From contig CAIIXF020000040.1 in NCBI GenBank assembly GCA_903813345.2, positions 1 through 45,890 of the forward strand: DNA of 45,890 nucleotides. The letters run 5' to 3'. Under the pieces are notes generated by a model. It made no database searches. It was not told the DNA's origin and worked only from the letters and a program-made list of their open reading frames with translations. The first letter of the stretch is position 1; every line of letters begins with the position of its first letter. The stretch comes from Owenia fusiformis (taxonomy: Eukaryota > Annelida > Polychaeta > Sabellida > Oweniidae). The translations under genes were made by a program, and so were the position numbers. This document shows positions 1-8,985 of the stretch, one piece after another.

Positions 1-267
1 GAAGACCAGCACTCATATCACAATTATTCCTATGGTTTCATTTATCGTGAAGTGTATTTAAGACAAAGTTGAAGACAAAATAGTCAGAAAAATAAATTTC
101 AATTAGTTTTGATATCATTTTAGATGAGATTTATTTTACTCATTGGGCGATCTAATAGTAAATGAAGTTTTCGCGCGAAAAGTGCCCTGCTTTGACGTCA
201 TCGATTTTCACCGACCAATCAGCGCAGCGGTCAAATGAGTACACTTTGGACTTTGGGGAAAGGTGAA
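1..267. mobile_element. Right end of TIR transposon F (truncated by window start)
   Basis: Identical, apart from two substitutions, to 36726-36992, the right end of the complete element at 35253-36992. It ends in GGGGAAAGGTGAA, the inverted form of that element's left terminus, followed by TA at 268-269. The left part lies outside the window. Confidence 0.8.
170..245. promoter_or_regulatory. Subterminal CRE/E2F-like/CCAAT cluster of element F
   Basis: The stretch holds TTTTCGCGCG (E2F-like), TGACGTCA (a perfect CRE), and CCAAT within GACCAATCAG. The same CRE plus TTTTCGCG pair appears in inverted orientation near the left end of element F (about 35310-35340), so it is a symmetric subterminal feature of the transposon. 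Promoter function or transposase binding is inference. A second copy lies at 36895-36970. Confidence 0.45.
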
Positions 268-546
268 TAAGGACAAACTTTGAGAAACTTTTCAATCACA
301 AAACCTGCCACTGACTTTATACATGAGAAAGTTCCCTGAAAATGACATTGAATTTATGGTAATTCCCTTTGTTTGTTTGTGAACTAGTCTTTTGTAGCTT
401 ATGCAGGGAGAGGTTATGACAAGCATTTAACACTTGAAGCAATTGATCAGTTTTAGGAACCCTATTCAAATTACAAAGGGAAAGAAACTATTAAATTTAT
501 GGTAGGCCTCTTCCCTTGTTTCTTGTGAACTTGTCTTTTGTAGCTT

Positions 547-876
547 ATGGAGGAAGAGCTTCTGAATTTTTGTGTATTCTTTAATGGAGTCATGTTATTT
601 CACCAGTTAGTATTCACCAGTTAGTATTCACCAGTTAGTATTCACCAGTTAGTACTGCACGGGAGGAGGCCATTTACAAGGACAGAAGAATTCAAGACTT
701 TTGTCACTGTCGCGAAAACCTACAGATACAGCCTACTAACAAATGTCCCATATGATGGGAATTGCTTTTTCCATAGTGTAAACGCCCCGCCGCCCTATAA
801 AGATGGAGCAAAAGGATTAAGGAAAGCCATTATAGATTACTGTAGATGTGGAGGAAATCTTAATTTTTGTTTTTAA
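547..876 (+). pseudogene. OTU-like cysteine protease fragment, disrupted
   Basis: The reading frame opened by ATG 547 encodes the OTU protease signature NVPYDGNCFFHSV, with the Asp and nucleophile Cys present, followed by an LRKAII segment typical of the next OTU helix. OTU enzymes cleave ubiquitin-type isopeptide bonds. The domain is cut off before the catalytic His region, so even an undamaged copy would be only an N-terminal third unless spliced onward. In this copy a 14-bp motif (CACCAGTTAGTATT) is present four times at 601-656. The added 42 bp keeps the frame but places an in-frame TAG before the domain. The internal copy at 19534 has a single unit and no stop. Confidence 0.6.
601..656. 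repeat. 14-bp tandem repeat x4
   Basis: Four units of CACCAGTTAGTATT (the last ends in ACT). The internal copy near 19588 has one unit. The expansion introduces a stop into the OTU-like frame. Confidence 0.95.
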
Positions 877-1057
877 TTTTGTGAATTTGCCGATATGCAA
901 ACATGTTGATTCATGCCTTCCACTATTTTTCAGAAACTGTTTCGCATCTTAGGAAATTCATGATATTTGTTTTGTAAATAATTGTTTGTAAATAACTGCT
1001 TGTATAATATTTTTAAAAGAAGCTCTTCTTCTTCCTGACAAAAATCACTATTTTTAG

Positions 1058-1282
1058 ACCAATGTCAGACATCAGAGGCTTCACCTATCAAGTTCTGATA
1101 GAGTTGACCAGCAATATTGAGTCCCAAGAGATCCGCAGACTCTCCAATACTGATAATGGACCGGAGCACCAAAGAGCATCTACAACAGATGATGTTCAAG
1201 GATTCTTTTCAATTACTAGAAGGATGCTTGGAGGAGCCTTTACCCTCAAGGACTTCAGGAGACAGTGGAGAAAGATTTCAAG
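1058..1282 (+). CDS. Exon encoding conserved 'GPEHxRASTTDDV' segment
   Basis: An open exon preceded by a pyrimidine-rich acceptor (CTATTTTTAG) and ending at a donor (TTTCAAG|GTACAT). The frame that starts with ATG 1062 reads through the whole exon. It contains GPEHQRASTTDDVQGFFSI and a following basic TLKDFRRQWRKI helix. I recall the pattern GPEHPRASTTDDVE-FFS from uncharacterised, probably transposon-derived proteins of cnidarians and molluscs, where it sits near the C-terminus. No biochemical role is known to me. The exon is open in both end copies, while the internal copy at 20029 has a TGA right after GPEHQ. Confidence 0.5.
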
Positions 1283-1397
1283 GTACATGTAATATATTAT
1301 TACAGTAGAATGCAAGAGGAACATACTTTGGACCACAAAAAAGGTTCCACTTGTGAAGTGTTCAACTTAGCAGGTTCTATTGTATATATATTGTATA

Positions 1398-1403
1398 AAA
1401 TAA
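1398..1403 (+). terminator. Possible poly(A) signal
   Basis: AATAAA inside GTATAAAATAAAGG, about 115 bp after the donor of the preceding exon. It could end a transcript that retains that intron. The sequence is AT-rich, so this is weak. Confidence 0.25.
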
Positions 1404-2133
1404 AGGTATAACAATAACAAAACAGACCTGTTTATTGAAATATTACCTCAACTCGCTGTGTCATTTAGATTGGCATTCTGTTGTATCCATTTCTTTTGAA
1501 CAGTTTTTGTAAGCACCAGCGCCATAGGGGAAAAAGGGTAGGGTGCTTCCTCTGGTGTGTCTGAGCATTAATATCAGCTGTCTCTAGTCAGATCGACTAA
1601 CAAAACAACCTTTTTTGGCGTTGTCGTGTTGGCTGAGAGGACTTGAAGACTTATAAAAATCAACAACATATGGCAACAAATACATTGTTGCTACAAGTAT
1701 CCATGCTCATTCTAGAAAAATAAGCTGTGACATCATAACAATGAAGCTTTGTTGCCAAAATATCTATGTATATTCAACAATATTGTTGTGACACCATAAG
1801 CGAAAGATGAAATACTAGGCTACTGTAAAAGTATGCCATAATACAAAATCATTTGAGAAAAGCTTTCTTGTACTCATACATGAGCAATATCGTCCATTCT
1901 TAACTCGATAAAGAAGAATTATCAAAGCTCAGATGGGACGACCTTGCACAAGAACCTCTATATTGTATTCTTTCCAATTTATTTAAAGTATACAATCCTA
2001 AACAAGACACTGTATTATGCACACGTGTACAAATACCTGTGAAACATGGGTTTGCCTATACTGTTAACGGACTGTTAACAAATCTCAAGGTTGTCAATTT
2101 GCCTCGAAGTAGATTGCCAGTACATGAACTACC

Positions 2134-2190
2134 CTGGCCAGTTTGGTGTAGCTGTGGAAAGGCCAGCTTGGTGTAGCTGTGGAGAGGCCA
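2134..2190. repeat. 25-bp tandem repeat x2
   Basis: Units of CCAGCTTGGTGTAGCTGTGG plus five bases. There are two copies here and three in the internal block C copy (about 21134-21208), where each unit encodes the WCSCG motif region. Confidence 0.85.
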
Positions 2191-2565
2191 ACATCTGTTC
2201 ACGGACTGCAACTAAAGAACTTTGATGCTCCAAAAATTGTGAACCAGGATAGCAAAACAACAGCATTTTACAACAACATTTGCGAAAGCTGCATTGAACC
2301 TGATCATACCTGCTGTGTGGGTTCTTCCATCACCACCACAGATATCAATCACACTAATTTTATACCACTGAATAATAAGGAAGATGATTTTGAAGAGCCA
2401 TACATGCCATTAGAACAACTTGCACCAGGAGTGCCTTCTGATCATGTCGATGTAGATGACTGGTGTAACATTATATGTAACAGCCTCCATGAAAAAGAAC
2501 TGGCTTTATTTGAGACTCTCGTGGCATCCAGAAAAGCATACCTAGATGTTTATTTGTTCAATTAA
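2179..2565 (+). CDS. Cys-rich ORF, 128 codons, unidentified
   Basis: An open frame whose middle encodes ICESCIEPDHTCC (C-x2-C-x6-CC), followed by an acidic NKEDDFEEPYMPLEQLAPG segment. The pattern could bind zinc, which is inference. The internal copy at 21176 reads an additional WCSCGKANICS motif in the same frame just upstream. Here about 31 extra bases near 2210-2245 shift that motif into another frame and replace it with an unrelated N-terminus. This copy therefore looks like a damaged derivative that still carries the main motif. No family is recognised with confidence. Confidence 0.4.
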   Translation: MERPTSVHGLQLKNFDAPKIVNQDSKTTAFYNNICESCIEPDHTCCVGSSITTTDINHTNFIPLNNKEDDFEEPYMPLEQLAPGVPSDHVDVDDWCNIICNSLHEKELALFETLVASRKAYLDVYLFN

Positions 2566-2586
2566 TTTGTGTGAATATTGTTTCAG

Positions 2587-2801
2587 AAAATCTTCCAACA
2601 GAAATGCCCCCAACACTCAGGGATAGATTTTGTGCAGGAAATGCGAATTACAATAGAGAGGTGTCAACTATTCTAAATTTATGTGGGCAACTCACTAAAC
2701 AACAGCTGCCATGGGAAAAAACACTAATTTTTGTACCTCCGACAGCAACATGTTTTTCCTGTAATTCTAATTTATCATCGCACAACCAACAAAACTTGTA
2801 A
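2587..2801 (+). CDS. Terminal exon with CxxC-HN motif, unidentified
   Basis: Starts after a good acceptor (ATTGTTTCAG) and stays open to TAA 2799-2801. The product contains LPWEKTLIFV and TCFSCNSNLSSHN, a CxxC followed by a basic/His-Asn tail that could be one half of a zinc site. It follows the Cys-rich ORF by about 20 bp in the same orientation, so the two may be exons of one gene. Not present in the internal copy, which stops before it. Function unknown. Confidence 0.4.
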
Positions 2802-3583
2802 CAATGAATGGAATAATTGAAAGGCTTAAGGTATGCATATATAGAGAGCATGCAACTTAGATTTACAGTATAAAGTAACTTTTTTCATTTATACACTTTA
2901 AGAAATTCATTTCATAAAATGTTTTTATGTTTCTGTGTAAAAATTTGCTGCCTAACCATTGACAATTTTGTAGTTACAAGATATACTGGTGCATAGTTTG
3001 TACGTTGTCATGTATTAACAATTCAAAGCAAAAACTTTGAAATTTTTTTTTTTTTGAGGAAATGATGAAATATTTATAGTTTAATTTCATGTGCTTGCTC
3101 TTGGCAAGACTTAAGTACTGAAGCATTTCTGCTTTGAGCCTTTCGGATAGATGTCGCTGTAATATATTTTTGTTATTCATTTCTATGTAAAGATGGCTCT
3201 ATTTCAATGTATATAACCACAGCACAAGCTGTGGAACTTTAGTTTGAGTTCTGATGCTGAGAAAACGCGAGATATTCTGATTTGTAAGACTGAGTTTATT
3301 GTAAATAAAACGATAAAGCCGTATTATAGCTTTATCAAACTGACATTTCTGAGTTTTTTATTTCTTTATCAAGCACCAATCAATCAATTTTATGAACCTA
3401 CACATAGTTAGGCTTCAGTACCTTCGTATTACCGTATGTTAACAGATTCTTGAGCAGTGCTCACGTTATTTCTATACAACTACAGCTACACCCTCATTAT
3501 TGTTATATTGGAAATGTGGGTTATATTACTCATGTATTTTTTATTATAGCTCTGCCTAAGGTGTCCCAATTGCAGGATTAATT
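2802..3583. other. Non-coding stretch
   Basis: AT-rich sequence with a poly-T run near 3045 that differs by one base between the two end copies, and an AATAAA near 3305. No convincing exon was seen. Confidence 0.5.
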
Positions 3584-4138
3584 ATGGCCTCACCAAATAT
3601 GGCACTTCTGAATCTGGGTACAGGTTTTATACTGAGGAGGGATTTTATTGAAGTTTCAAAAGCCACAAAACTAGTAAATCTTATGGCAAAACTAAAAACA
3701 ATACTACCTAGACGAACCTTAGAAACTATATATAAACTTTATGTTAGACCAATAATAGACTATGGTTGTGTAATATATAATACTTCTGAAAGGGCTAGCC
3801 AAATGATTGAGAACATACAATATAGAGCATCTTTGGTGGTCACTTGGGGAATGAAAAAATCAAGCTATGTAAAAACAATAAACAACCTTGGATGGTCAAC
3901 ATTAAAATGTCGAAGAAGCTACTTTAAGATCTTAATACTCGCAAAAATTATTTATGGGCAAACTCCCAATCATTATAAAAAAATTCTTCCAGGAAAGGTC
4001 TTTGACAGAACAAATTACGACTTAAGATCAGCAGGTGAATACCAGTTAATTAATTATTTACCAGTTTGTCAAGTTGTTGTGCGACAAAGAATTTACAGAC
4101 TGGAACAGCTTCGGGTTGTATCCCAACTTATTAAATAA
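3584..4138 (+). pseudogene. LINE reverse transcriptase C-terminal fragment
   Basis: The 184-codon open frame matches the region C-terminal to the palm of Jockey/CR1-type non-LTR retrotransposon polymerases. Visible are LKTILPRRTLETIYKLYVRP, IIDYG, a NTSERASQMIENIQYRA-like stretch, the Gly-Trp of NNLGWSTL, and DRTNYDLRSAGEYQ. The catalytic core (FADD-type motif) and endonuclease are absent, so this is a fragment that cannot transpose alone. About the first 25 residues do not look LINE-like and follow a possible acceptor (CCAATTGCAG, about 3576), which suggests exonisation or a fused flank. The frame is undamaged in both end copies. Confidence 0.8.
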
Positions 4139-4266
4139 TCAGTAACTTTAATGAATATGCCAAATGCCAAAGGGAAGGGTGACTAAAAACTTTAAAGAAA
4201 CCCAACAAGAAACATTGGCACTGCTGCAATCCCACAAACAGAGGAGGCACCCAAGGTCAGACTGTT

Positions 4267-4287
4267 AAATACAGGATCAACCTGTAT
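4267..4287. repeat. Short hairpin
   Basis: AATACAGG and CCTGTATT separated by five bases. It overlaps the start of the pogo-like fragment and is probably incidental. Confidence 0.4.
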
Positions 4288-4611
4288 TTAATATATAAAG
4301 GAATCACAGACAGGTGCCACGCTATGTATACTTTCCTAAAGTTGTACAGCATTACCAAGAGTGCCAATCATTTGTCAACAGTTGCTACTACGGTTCAACT
4401 TGTAGATGAGGTCATATTACCCTGGATTAACTAAGTCAGAACTAATGATGATCAGCCTGCACTTCTAATACCAGATATGTTCACTGCCCATCCTCATAAT
4501 ATCTTCAAGATGCTGAGGGAAAACATACTTATATATATAGTGCACCACTATATAAACTACTTAGTATACTCTAATAAACTATTTATAGATGAGTCATCAG
4601 GATTTCTTTAA
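4282..4611 (+). pseudogene. Pogo/CENP-B-like DDE_1 transposase fragment
   Basis: One frame runs from CTG 4282 to TAA 4609-4611 with a single internal TAA at 4432-4434. It matches the catalytic domain of DDE_1 (pogo/Tigger-type) transposases in order: LIYKGITDRCHAMYTF, then TTVQLVDEVILPWI, then after the stop NDDQPALLIPDMFTAH. The last segment contains the conserved Asp followed by a His. Downstream (ENILIYIV) corresponds to the segment before the PPxxTxxLQPLD motif, which has decayed. The HTH domain and the first catalytic Asp region are missing. The AACTAA junction suggests a simple nonsense change. Confidence 0.65.
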
Positions 4612-4692
4612 GAGACCTCAGTTTCATGCCATTGTCTAAGCCACCACTCCCAAAAAAATCATTCACATATTAACAACTACTAATCCTACTAT

Positions 4693-5286
4693 ATGGAGAA
4701 TAGTAATCACATTGCTGAGAACTTACTCGGAACACCATCACCCATGGAAGGCGAATGAGACGATATTATAGCATCTGCAGAGCTAACAACAATTACTGAT
4801 AGCCAGGCGAATATGCTAAAACAGCAACACCATGCAAACTTAGGCAAAACCAAAATCAAGGCGAAGCTGAAGCTGAACCTCAACAAGAAAGGGGCCACCC
4901 CCACCCTACCCAACCCGCGGAAAAACAACATCATGGAAACACTTGAACTCACACCAACCAAAACTGCCAAAAGCAATCAACTTGCCACAGACCAAACAAC
5001 CCTTGAGTCGCTAAAACAAGAAATCCTTTGGGAAAAAAACACCTACAAGGCGCACTACAGGCCATAGCAAACTCACCCTCAGGAATCCCAAAAGGGCTCA
5101 TCCCCAAAATACCGTGCGGGGGTACTTGAAAAAGACACTACTGACATTAAAGAAGCGTTCGACGCAATATTATACAAATTCAGGAACGACCTAAAGAATG
5201 CAGCCACTCTACACATACAAACAAGACTTGCCTTCCACAAAACAGGTGGACACCCTCACCAGCAAACTTGCCAACACCATGGGTAA
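4693..5286 (+). pseudogene. Retroelement ORF1/gag-like remnant with two in-frame stops
   Basis: A single frame from ATG 4693 to TAA 5284-5286 is interrupted only by TGA 4756-4758 and TAG 5065-5067. Persistence of one frame over nearly 200 codons with just two stops points to decayed coding sequence. The product is Lys/Thr/Gln-rich (KTKIKAKLKLNLNKKG) with a predicted helical part (KEAFDAILYKFRNDLKN). Composition and position after a LINE fragment suggest a nucleic-acid-binding ORF1/gag protein, but no diagnostic motif is seen. Copy 2 has an extra A near 41648 that breaks the first part. Confidence 0.35.
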
Positions 5287-6270
5287 AACGGAAGCAGAGA
5301 AAACTACCAAGGAGCTAAAAAATACAGCTTCAAAGTAAAACATGATCCTACCACTTGAGAGTTGACAATTCGCTGTCGAGCCATTTATTTATTTTGTTGT
5401 GCTAATTAAATATGCGAGCATGCGCAGATATAATGTAGAAATAAGGGAGTGGAAGGGATTGAACTGGAGAAAACTGGAGAAAAAAATTATAAAACATGAT
5501 TGTGACGCTGCTCCACATACCTGCGACTCCTGTTACCATAACAACCATAACTTTTTTATTTTGAAACAATTTGTCATGAGAGTTGCAGGATAAATTATTA
5601 CAATGTCATTCTACAATCTGTAGCAATTTCATCTCACAAAAGGTAAATCTATTGAAATTAGAGCATTTGTATCTTTACTTTCAGGACACCCTGTATTTAC
5701 CTTATAAAGCACTTGTATTTTCAGAGGAAAGCAACAACAGTAAACAATCTCTGGGGTTCTTTCAGCAATGGCAGAATAACCAAAGACACTGACAGTGATT
5801 TCTTCTTTCCGGACTAGACCTGCATCTAAGAGAGGTACTGTAGTACAGTACATTGTGAATATGATCTTATTTTGCCTATAATTAACAATAATGCCACCAT
5901 ACATACAGTTTATGTTTATAAGTTATACTAAAAGAGCTTCAAACACTTATACAGCTTACTTGAGAGCAAAAGCTCATATTGATGGATTAGCTTTGCAGCG
6001 TTTCATGCCTAGACATTAGGATTCGGACTATACCTGGACTCTTAAAATATAGTTCAGTGATAAGATATTGACTTACAGAGGTGTTTTTGAATAATATTAT
6101 TGTATCAATTGGATGACATCACTTTCTAAACATGTTAAAAAAATTAATACTTAACATATGTCTACAAATATCAAATGTTTTATTATAAATATCATACATT
6201 GGTTAACATTGCGCTTTCAATTTTGTTCTAACAGAAAAGTTTTTCAGGTGACCATATATTCATATATTGA
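5287..6270. other. Unassigned stretch
   Basis: Contains short open frames near 5399-5593 and 5583-5792 without recognisable motifs, and the segment 5867-6220 that recurs at 15571-15940. Confidence 0.4.
5867..6220. repeat. Dispersed repeat G, copy 1
   Basis: Matches 15571-15940 over about 350 bp with scattered substitutions and a 30-bp length difference. Also present at 42592-42945. Both copies end about where a 3' splice-like pyrimidine tract begins. Confidence 0.85.
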
Positions 6271-6670
6271 GCCTGCTGACCACCAGCACAAGCTGCACCC
6301 AAGAGGCAATTGGTTGAGCCTACTGATGGACCACCAGCACAAGCTCCACCCTTGAGGCAACTGGTTGAGTCTGCTGATGGACTACCAGCACAAGCTGCAC
6401 CCTTGAGGCAACTGGTTGAGTCTGCTAATGTACCACCAGCACAAGCTGCACCACTGAGGCAACTGGTTGAGTCTGCTGATGTACCACCAGCACAAGCTGC
6501 ACCACTGAGGCAACTGGTTGAGTCTGCTGATGTACCACCAGCACAAGCTGCACCACTGAGGCAACTGGTTGAGTCTGCTGATGTACCACCAGCACAAGCT
6601 GCACCACTGAGGCAACTGGTTGAGTCTGCTGATGTACCACCATCACAAGCTGCACCACTGAGGCAACAGG
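6271..6670 (+). repeat. 51-bp coding VNTR, 8 units
   Basis: Eight tandem units starting at about 6271, 6318, 6369, 6420, 6471, 6522, 6573 and 6624. The first is 47 bp and the rest are exactly 51 bp. The last units are nearly identical. In one plus-strand frame each 51-bp unit encodes the 17-residue period LVESADVPPAQAAPLRQ. Because 51 is divisible by three, two minus-strand frames are also open, but these are by-products. Confidence 0.95.
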
Positions 6671-6741
6671 ACGGCGAATGTAGGGATGGAAAAGGTGATG
6701 GTACTGGTGAGAGCAGTAATAGTAGTGACAGTAATCGCTAA
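6315..6741 (+). CDS. Repeat-domain exon (17-residue Pro/Ala/Gln repeats)
   Basis: An open frame through the VNTR, continuing into a Gly/Asp/Ser-rich tail (DGKGDGTGESSNSSDSNR) and stopping at TAA 6739-6741. No ATG precedes the repeat in this frame, so it is either an internal or terminal exon or relies on upstream splicing. The 47-bp first unit is out of frame with the others. The product would be a low-complexity, probably disordered, Ala/Pro/Gln repeat protein. Similar Ser/Asp-rich sequence recurs 140 bp downstream at 6880. Identity and expression are unknown. Confidence 0.35.
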
Positions 6742-6779
6742 AAAGGGCCCTTGCGACATTGCAGGCTTGCGATAGCTTG

Positions 6780-6887
6780 ATGAATGACCCCTCAGCTAAG
6801 GACAGCTTGACAGATCTGTTTCAAAAAAGATTGGGAGCTAATGCTGAACGATTAGCTGAACTAGCAAGCAGCAACATCAATGAGTAA
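6780..6887 (+). CDS. Small helical ORF, 35 codons
   Basis: ATG 6780 to TAA 6885-6887, in a frame already open from 6735. The product includes LTDLFQKRLGANAERLAEL, predicted to be an amphipathic helix. It sits between the VNTR exon and the WW-like ORF in a different frame from both, overlapping the latter by 8 bases. All three may be pieces of one gene with frameshifts. No family recognised. Confidence 0.3.
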   Translation: MNDPSAKDSLTDLFQKRLGANAERLAELASSNINE

Positions 6888-7122
6888 TAGTAGTAGTGGT
6901 AGTGATGAGGACAGTAATAGTGAAGAGAATGTAGTAGACAGTGATTTGAGGATGAAGGACATTGCCTGTAAGGCCAGACTACAAGACGAAATGGTTATCA
7001 GCTTGCCTTTCTGTATGGTAGAAGAAGGTTGGAGACGTAAGTACTCGTGGTCGGAAAACAAAGTGTACTACTACAACAAGGAACTTCATGTGGAACAATG
7101 GGATAGGCCAGTCCTTAAATAG
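6880..7122 (+). CDS. WW-domain-like C-terminal ORF
   Basis: 80 codons from ATG 6880. The N-terminus is Ser/Asp/Glu-rich (SSSGSDEDSNSEENVVDSD). The C-terminus EEGWRRKYSWSENKVYYYN then EQWDRP has the WW-fold pattern: a first Trp, a YYYN core, a second Trp and a terminal Pro. WW domains bind Pro-rich ligands, and the upstream VNTR encodes VPPAQAAP repeats, so an intramolecular partner is conceivable (inference). An AATAAA follows 28 bp after the stop, as expected for a terminal exon. Copy 2 encodes Cys in place of the second Arg of GWRRKY, a CGT to TGT change at 7036. Confidence 0.45.
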   Translation: MSNSSSGSDEDSNSEENVVDSDLRMKDIACKARLQDEMVISLPFCMVEEGWRRKYSWSENKVYYYNKELHVEQWDRPVLK

Positions 7123-7150
7123 GGAATGCATTATATTGTAATCTAACTAG

Positions 7151-7156
7151 AATAAA
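7151..7156 (+). terminator. Poly(A) signal after WW-like ORF
   Basis: AATAAA in AGAATAAAGG, 28 bp after the stop codon of the preceding ORF. Also present at 43876-43881. Confidence 0.5.
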
Positions 7157-7838
7157 GGAGAATTGTAAATACCGTATTTGCCCTAATTGGGGACCATGTT
7201 CCTATTAGCGCCCGGGAGTCCGGGACGATAATAATTGTCATTGTGTATTGTTTATGATAAAATTGTATCAAATATAGTTGACTTTATGACTAGGCCTAGG
7301 TATGTTGTATTTGTTGAAGTAGTCGGTCCCGACATGTAAATCCGAAACAAGGCTGTTATGATTTAAAATTCAAAATTTCAAATTTGATTCAGCAGGTATG
7401 AGTAAAATACTGATGTAAGTACATATTTTATATTCCATTCGTGTAGCAAAAAGAGTGGGATATGTATGAACCCCTCGGTCCATGCAAGCGTGGTGAATTT
7501 CACAAACCAAAATTTTCTTCCGATTTTTTTTTAAACTGAAATCCTACGAGATATGGAAAAAAACTATGCCTTTTAGCTTAAAGTTAAATGTTAAAGAAAC
7601 TGTTTCTTTTTGTCATTTGGTCCATCCAATCACTTTTATCAGTCAGATTTTACCATGGGACACTAAAAGCTGTCATGTGCAGCCAATCAAGGGTGGATTT
7701 TGAATCTAATGGTGTCAAATTATTCAAGAAAGATTTGTCTTGGTATCCCAAGTAAATTTTAGGGGAAAAGTCAAAATTAATCAAAAAATTTAATATTTTT
7801 TAGGACACTGTAGTAAACACTATTTTACAGTATTCTAA
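7157..7838. other. Unassigned stretch
   Basis: AT-rich. It contains a small CCCGGGAGTCCGGG palindrome near 7207 in a TACCGTATTTGCCC context that resembles ends of non-autonomous elements. No exon is convincing. Confidence 0.4.
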
Positions 7839-7982
7839 AGAAGAAAAAAACAAGATGCAACACGTAAAGAGGTTAACGAATCCCTAAGTGGATTCCAGGC
7901 CGATCCAAAGGAATTCTTTACTGATCTAAATGCATACCTTACAAACAGATACAAAGGGGTAGACAAGAAGCAGAATCCCTAA
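7839..7982 (+). CDS. Small exon-like ORF, 47 codons
   Basis: Open from 7839 to TAA 7980-7982. It encodes ESLSGFQADPKEFFTDLNAY followed by LTNRYKGVDKKQNP, a plausible folded-protein composition in otherwise non-coding AT-rich DNA. An acceptor-like TTTTACAG lies at 7830. No ATG, no recognised family. Identical in copy 2. Confidence 0.25.
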   Translation, partial: RRKKQDATRKEVNESLSGFQADPKEFFTDLNAYLTNRYKGVDKKQNP

Positions 7983-7984
7983 AT

Positions 7985-8197
7985 ATGATTGCCTATATTG
8001 GGAAATTTCTTTTTTCAATAGATCCCAAAAAAGTTTCTGTTGAAAAAATTAATACCCAAAACCTCGAGAGGTTTGTATTATCTCATATATACAGGGTAAT
8101 CCAAAAAAATTTAACCCTTACAACAAGCTATATCTCTGTGAATACCTGCAGACATATCAAAACATTAGGCCTTTCTTTAAAAGATGTGAAAGTATGA
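7985..8197 (+). CDS. Doubtful ORF, 70 codons
   Basis: ATG 7985 with no recognised motif. It contains the phrase IYRVIQKNLTLTT, reminiscent of the 'GxxQxN' fragments found near mariner-like TIRs, but this is not diagnostic. Included because it is open in both end copies. Confidence 0.12.
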   Translation: MIAYIGKFLFSIDPKKVSVEKINTQNLERFVLSHIYRVIQKNLTLTTSYISVNTCRHIKTLGLSLKDVKV

Positions 8198-8636
8198 TCT
8201 GAGTACTACAGGTATTAAAATAAACATATATATCTCATAATGAGTTTGCAGAAAGTGGGAAGATGTCAACAATAGACAAAAAATTACAAAACAAATTTAA
8301 ATAATAACTTTCATACCCAATAAATTATTTATAGATGAGTGATCAGATTTCTTTTAGAGACCTCAGTTTCCAATTGAGTCAAATGCTACCCCTTTGGAAG
8401 TTATTGTAGGAATCACCTAAGCATAGAAACACTGCTGCATTAAGGTGAATAGGCTCCTCAATGAAAGACCCAGCTGACATATTTGTTGCAAGCAGACTTT
8501 GTTTCCAATCACTTACAAAAATGTTCGGTATAATACGCGTCTCTCTAGGATTTCTTTCAAATGGGTAATGTTATGAATTATACAAACATTGCACACTTTT
8601 TAACTGCTTAAGTTTGCAGTTGTTTTATCGTTTCAG

Positions 8637-8854
8637 TAATGCCTACTTTTCTGTTACTCAAACAAGAGAGATATTGCTATCTAGGTGTCTGTATGCGGTG
8701 GAATTTTCGATAAAACCCAAACTTACAAACATTGATTTGCTAGATACTGTTACAAATGATCTAGAGGAAAAGCTTTCAATACATGATGTGATCAACCCTA
8801 ATACTATCAACTCTTGGGAAGACCATATCAAATCTTGGCCTAATGTTGACCTTG
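8637..8854 (+). CDS. Exon with W-x5-SWPNVD motif, possibly YqaJ-associated
   Basis: Bounded by an acceptor (TATCGTTTCAG) and a possible donor (CTTG|GTTAAG), open throughout. The product ends INSWEDHIKSWPNVDLG, preceded by a helical LTNIDLLDTVTNDLEEKLS. A W..W-P-x-V-D/x-G segment following a SAP-like helix pair is what I recall from invertebrate transposon-associated YqaJ/SWIM nuclease proteins. This is a weak, memory-based resemblance. A THAP remnant follows 130 bp downstream, which fits a transposon origin. Confidence 0.3.
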
Positions 8855-8985
8855 GTTAAGCCAAGTGATTACACAACACCACAGCAAGATGATCAATAAT
8901 GCAACATTAGATAGGTGGTAGTCATGTTATATCAGTAAACATTTATTTGAAAAAACACAGACAGCGGTAAATACTTATATAGTTT

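Larger units (their letters stand above)
268..2557 (+). repeat. Block C, copy 1 (three copies in window)
   Basis: Homologous to 19255-21511 and to 36993-39282. It carries the OTU-like, ASTTDD and Cys-rich coding pieces in one orientation. Relative to the internal copy, this copy has a 42-bp expansion of a 14-bp repeat at 601-656, about 31 extra bases near 2210-2245, and one unit fewer of a 25-bp repeat near 2134-2190. Homology to the internal copy stops after the shared TGTTTATTTGT. Confidence 0.95.

Noticed and set aside
1058-1308. Second overlapping frame (1117-1308) in the ASTTDD exon
   Set aside because: It is out of frame with the conserved motif and uses no splice context.
6382-6658. 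Two minus-strand frames open across the 51-bp repeat
   Set aside because: They are forced by a repeat period divisible by three that lacks stops in those frames. The flanks close at once, and the plus frame continues into non-repeat coding-like sequence.
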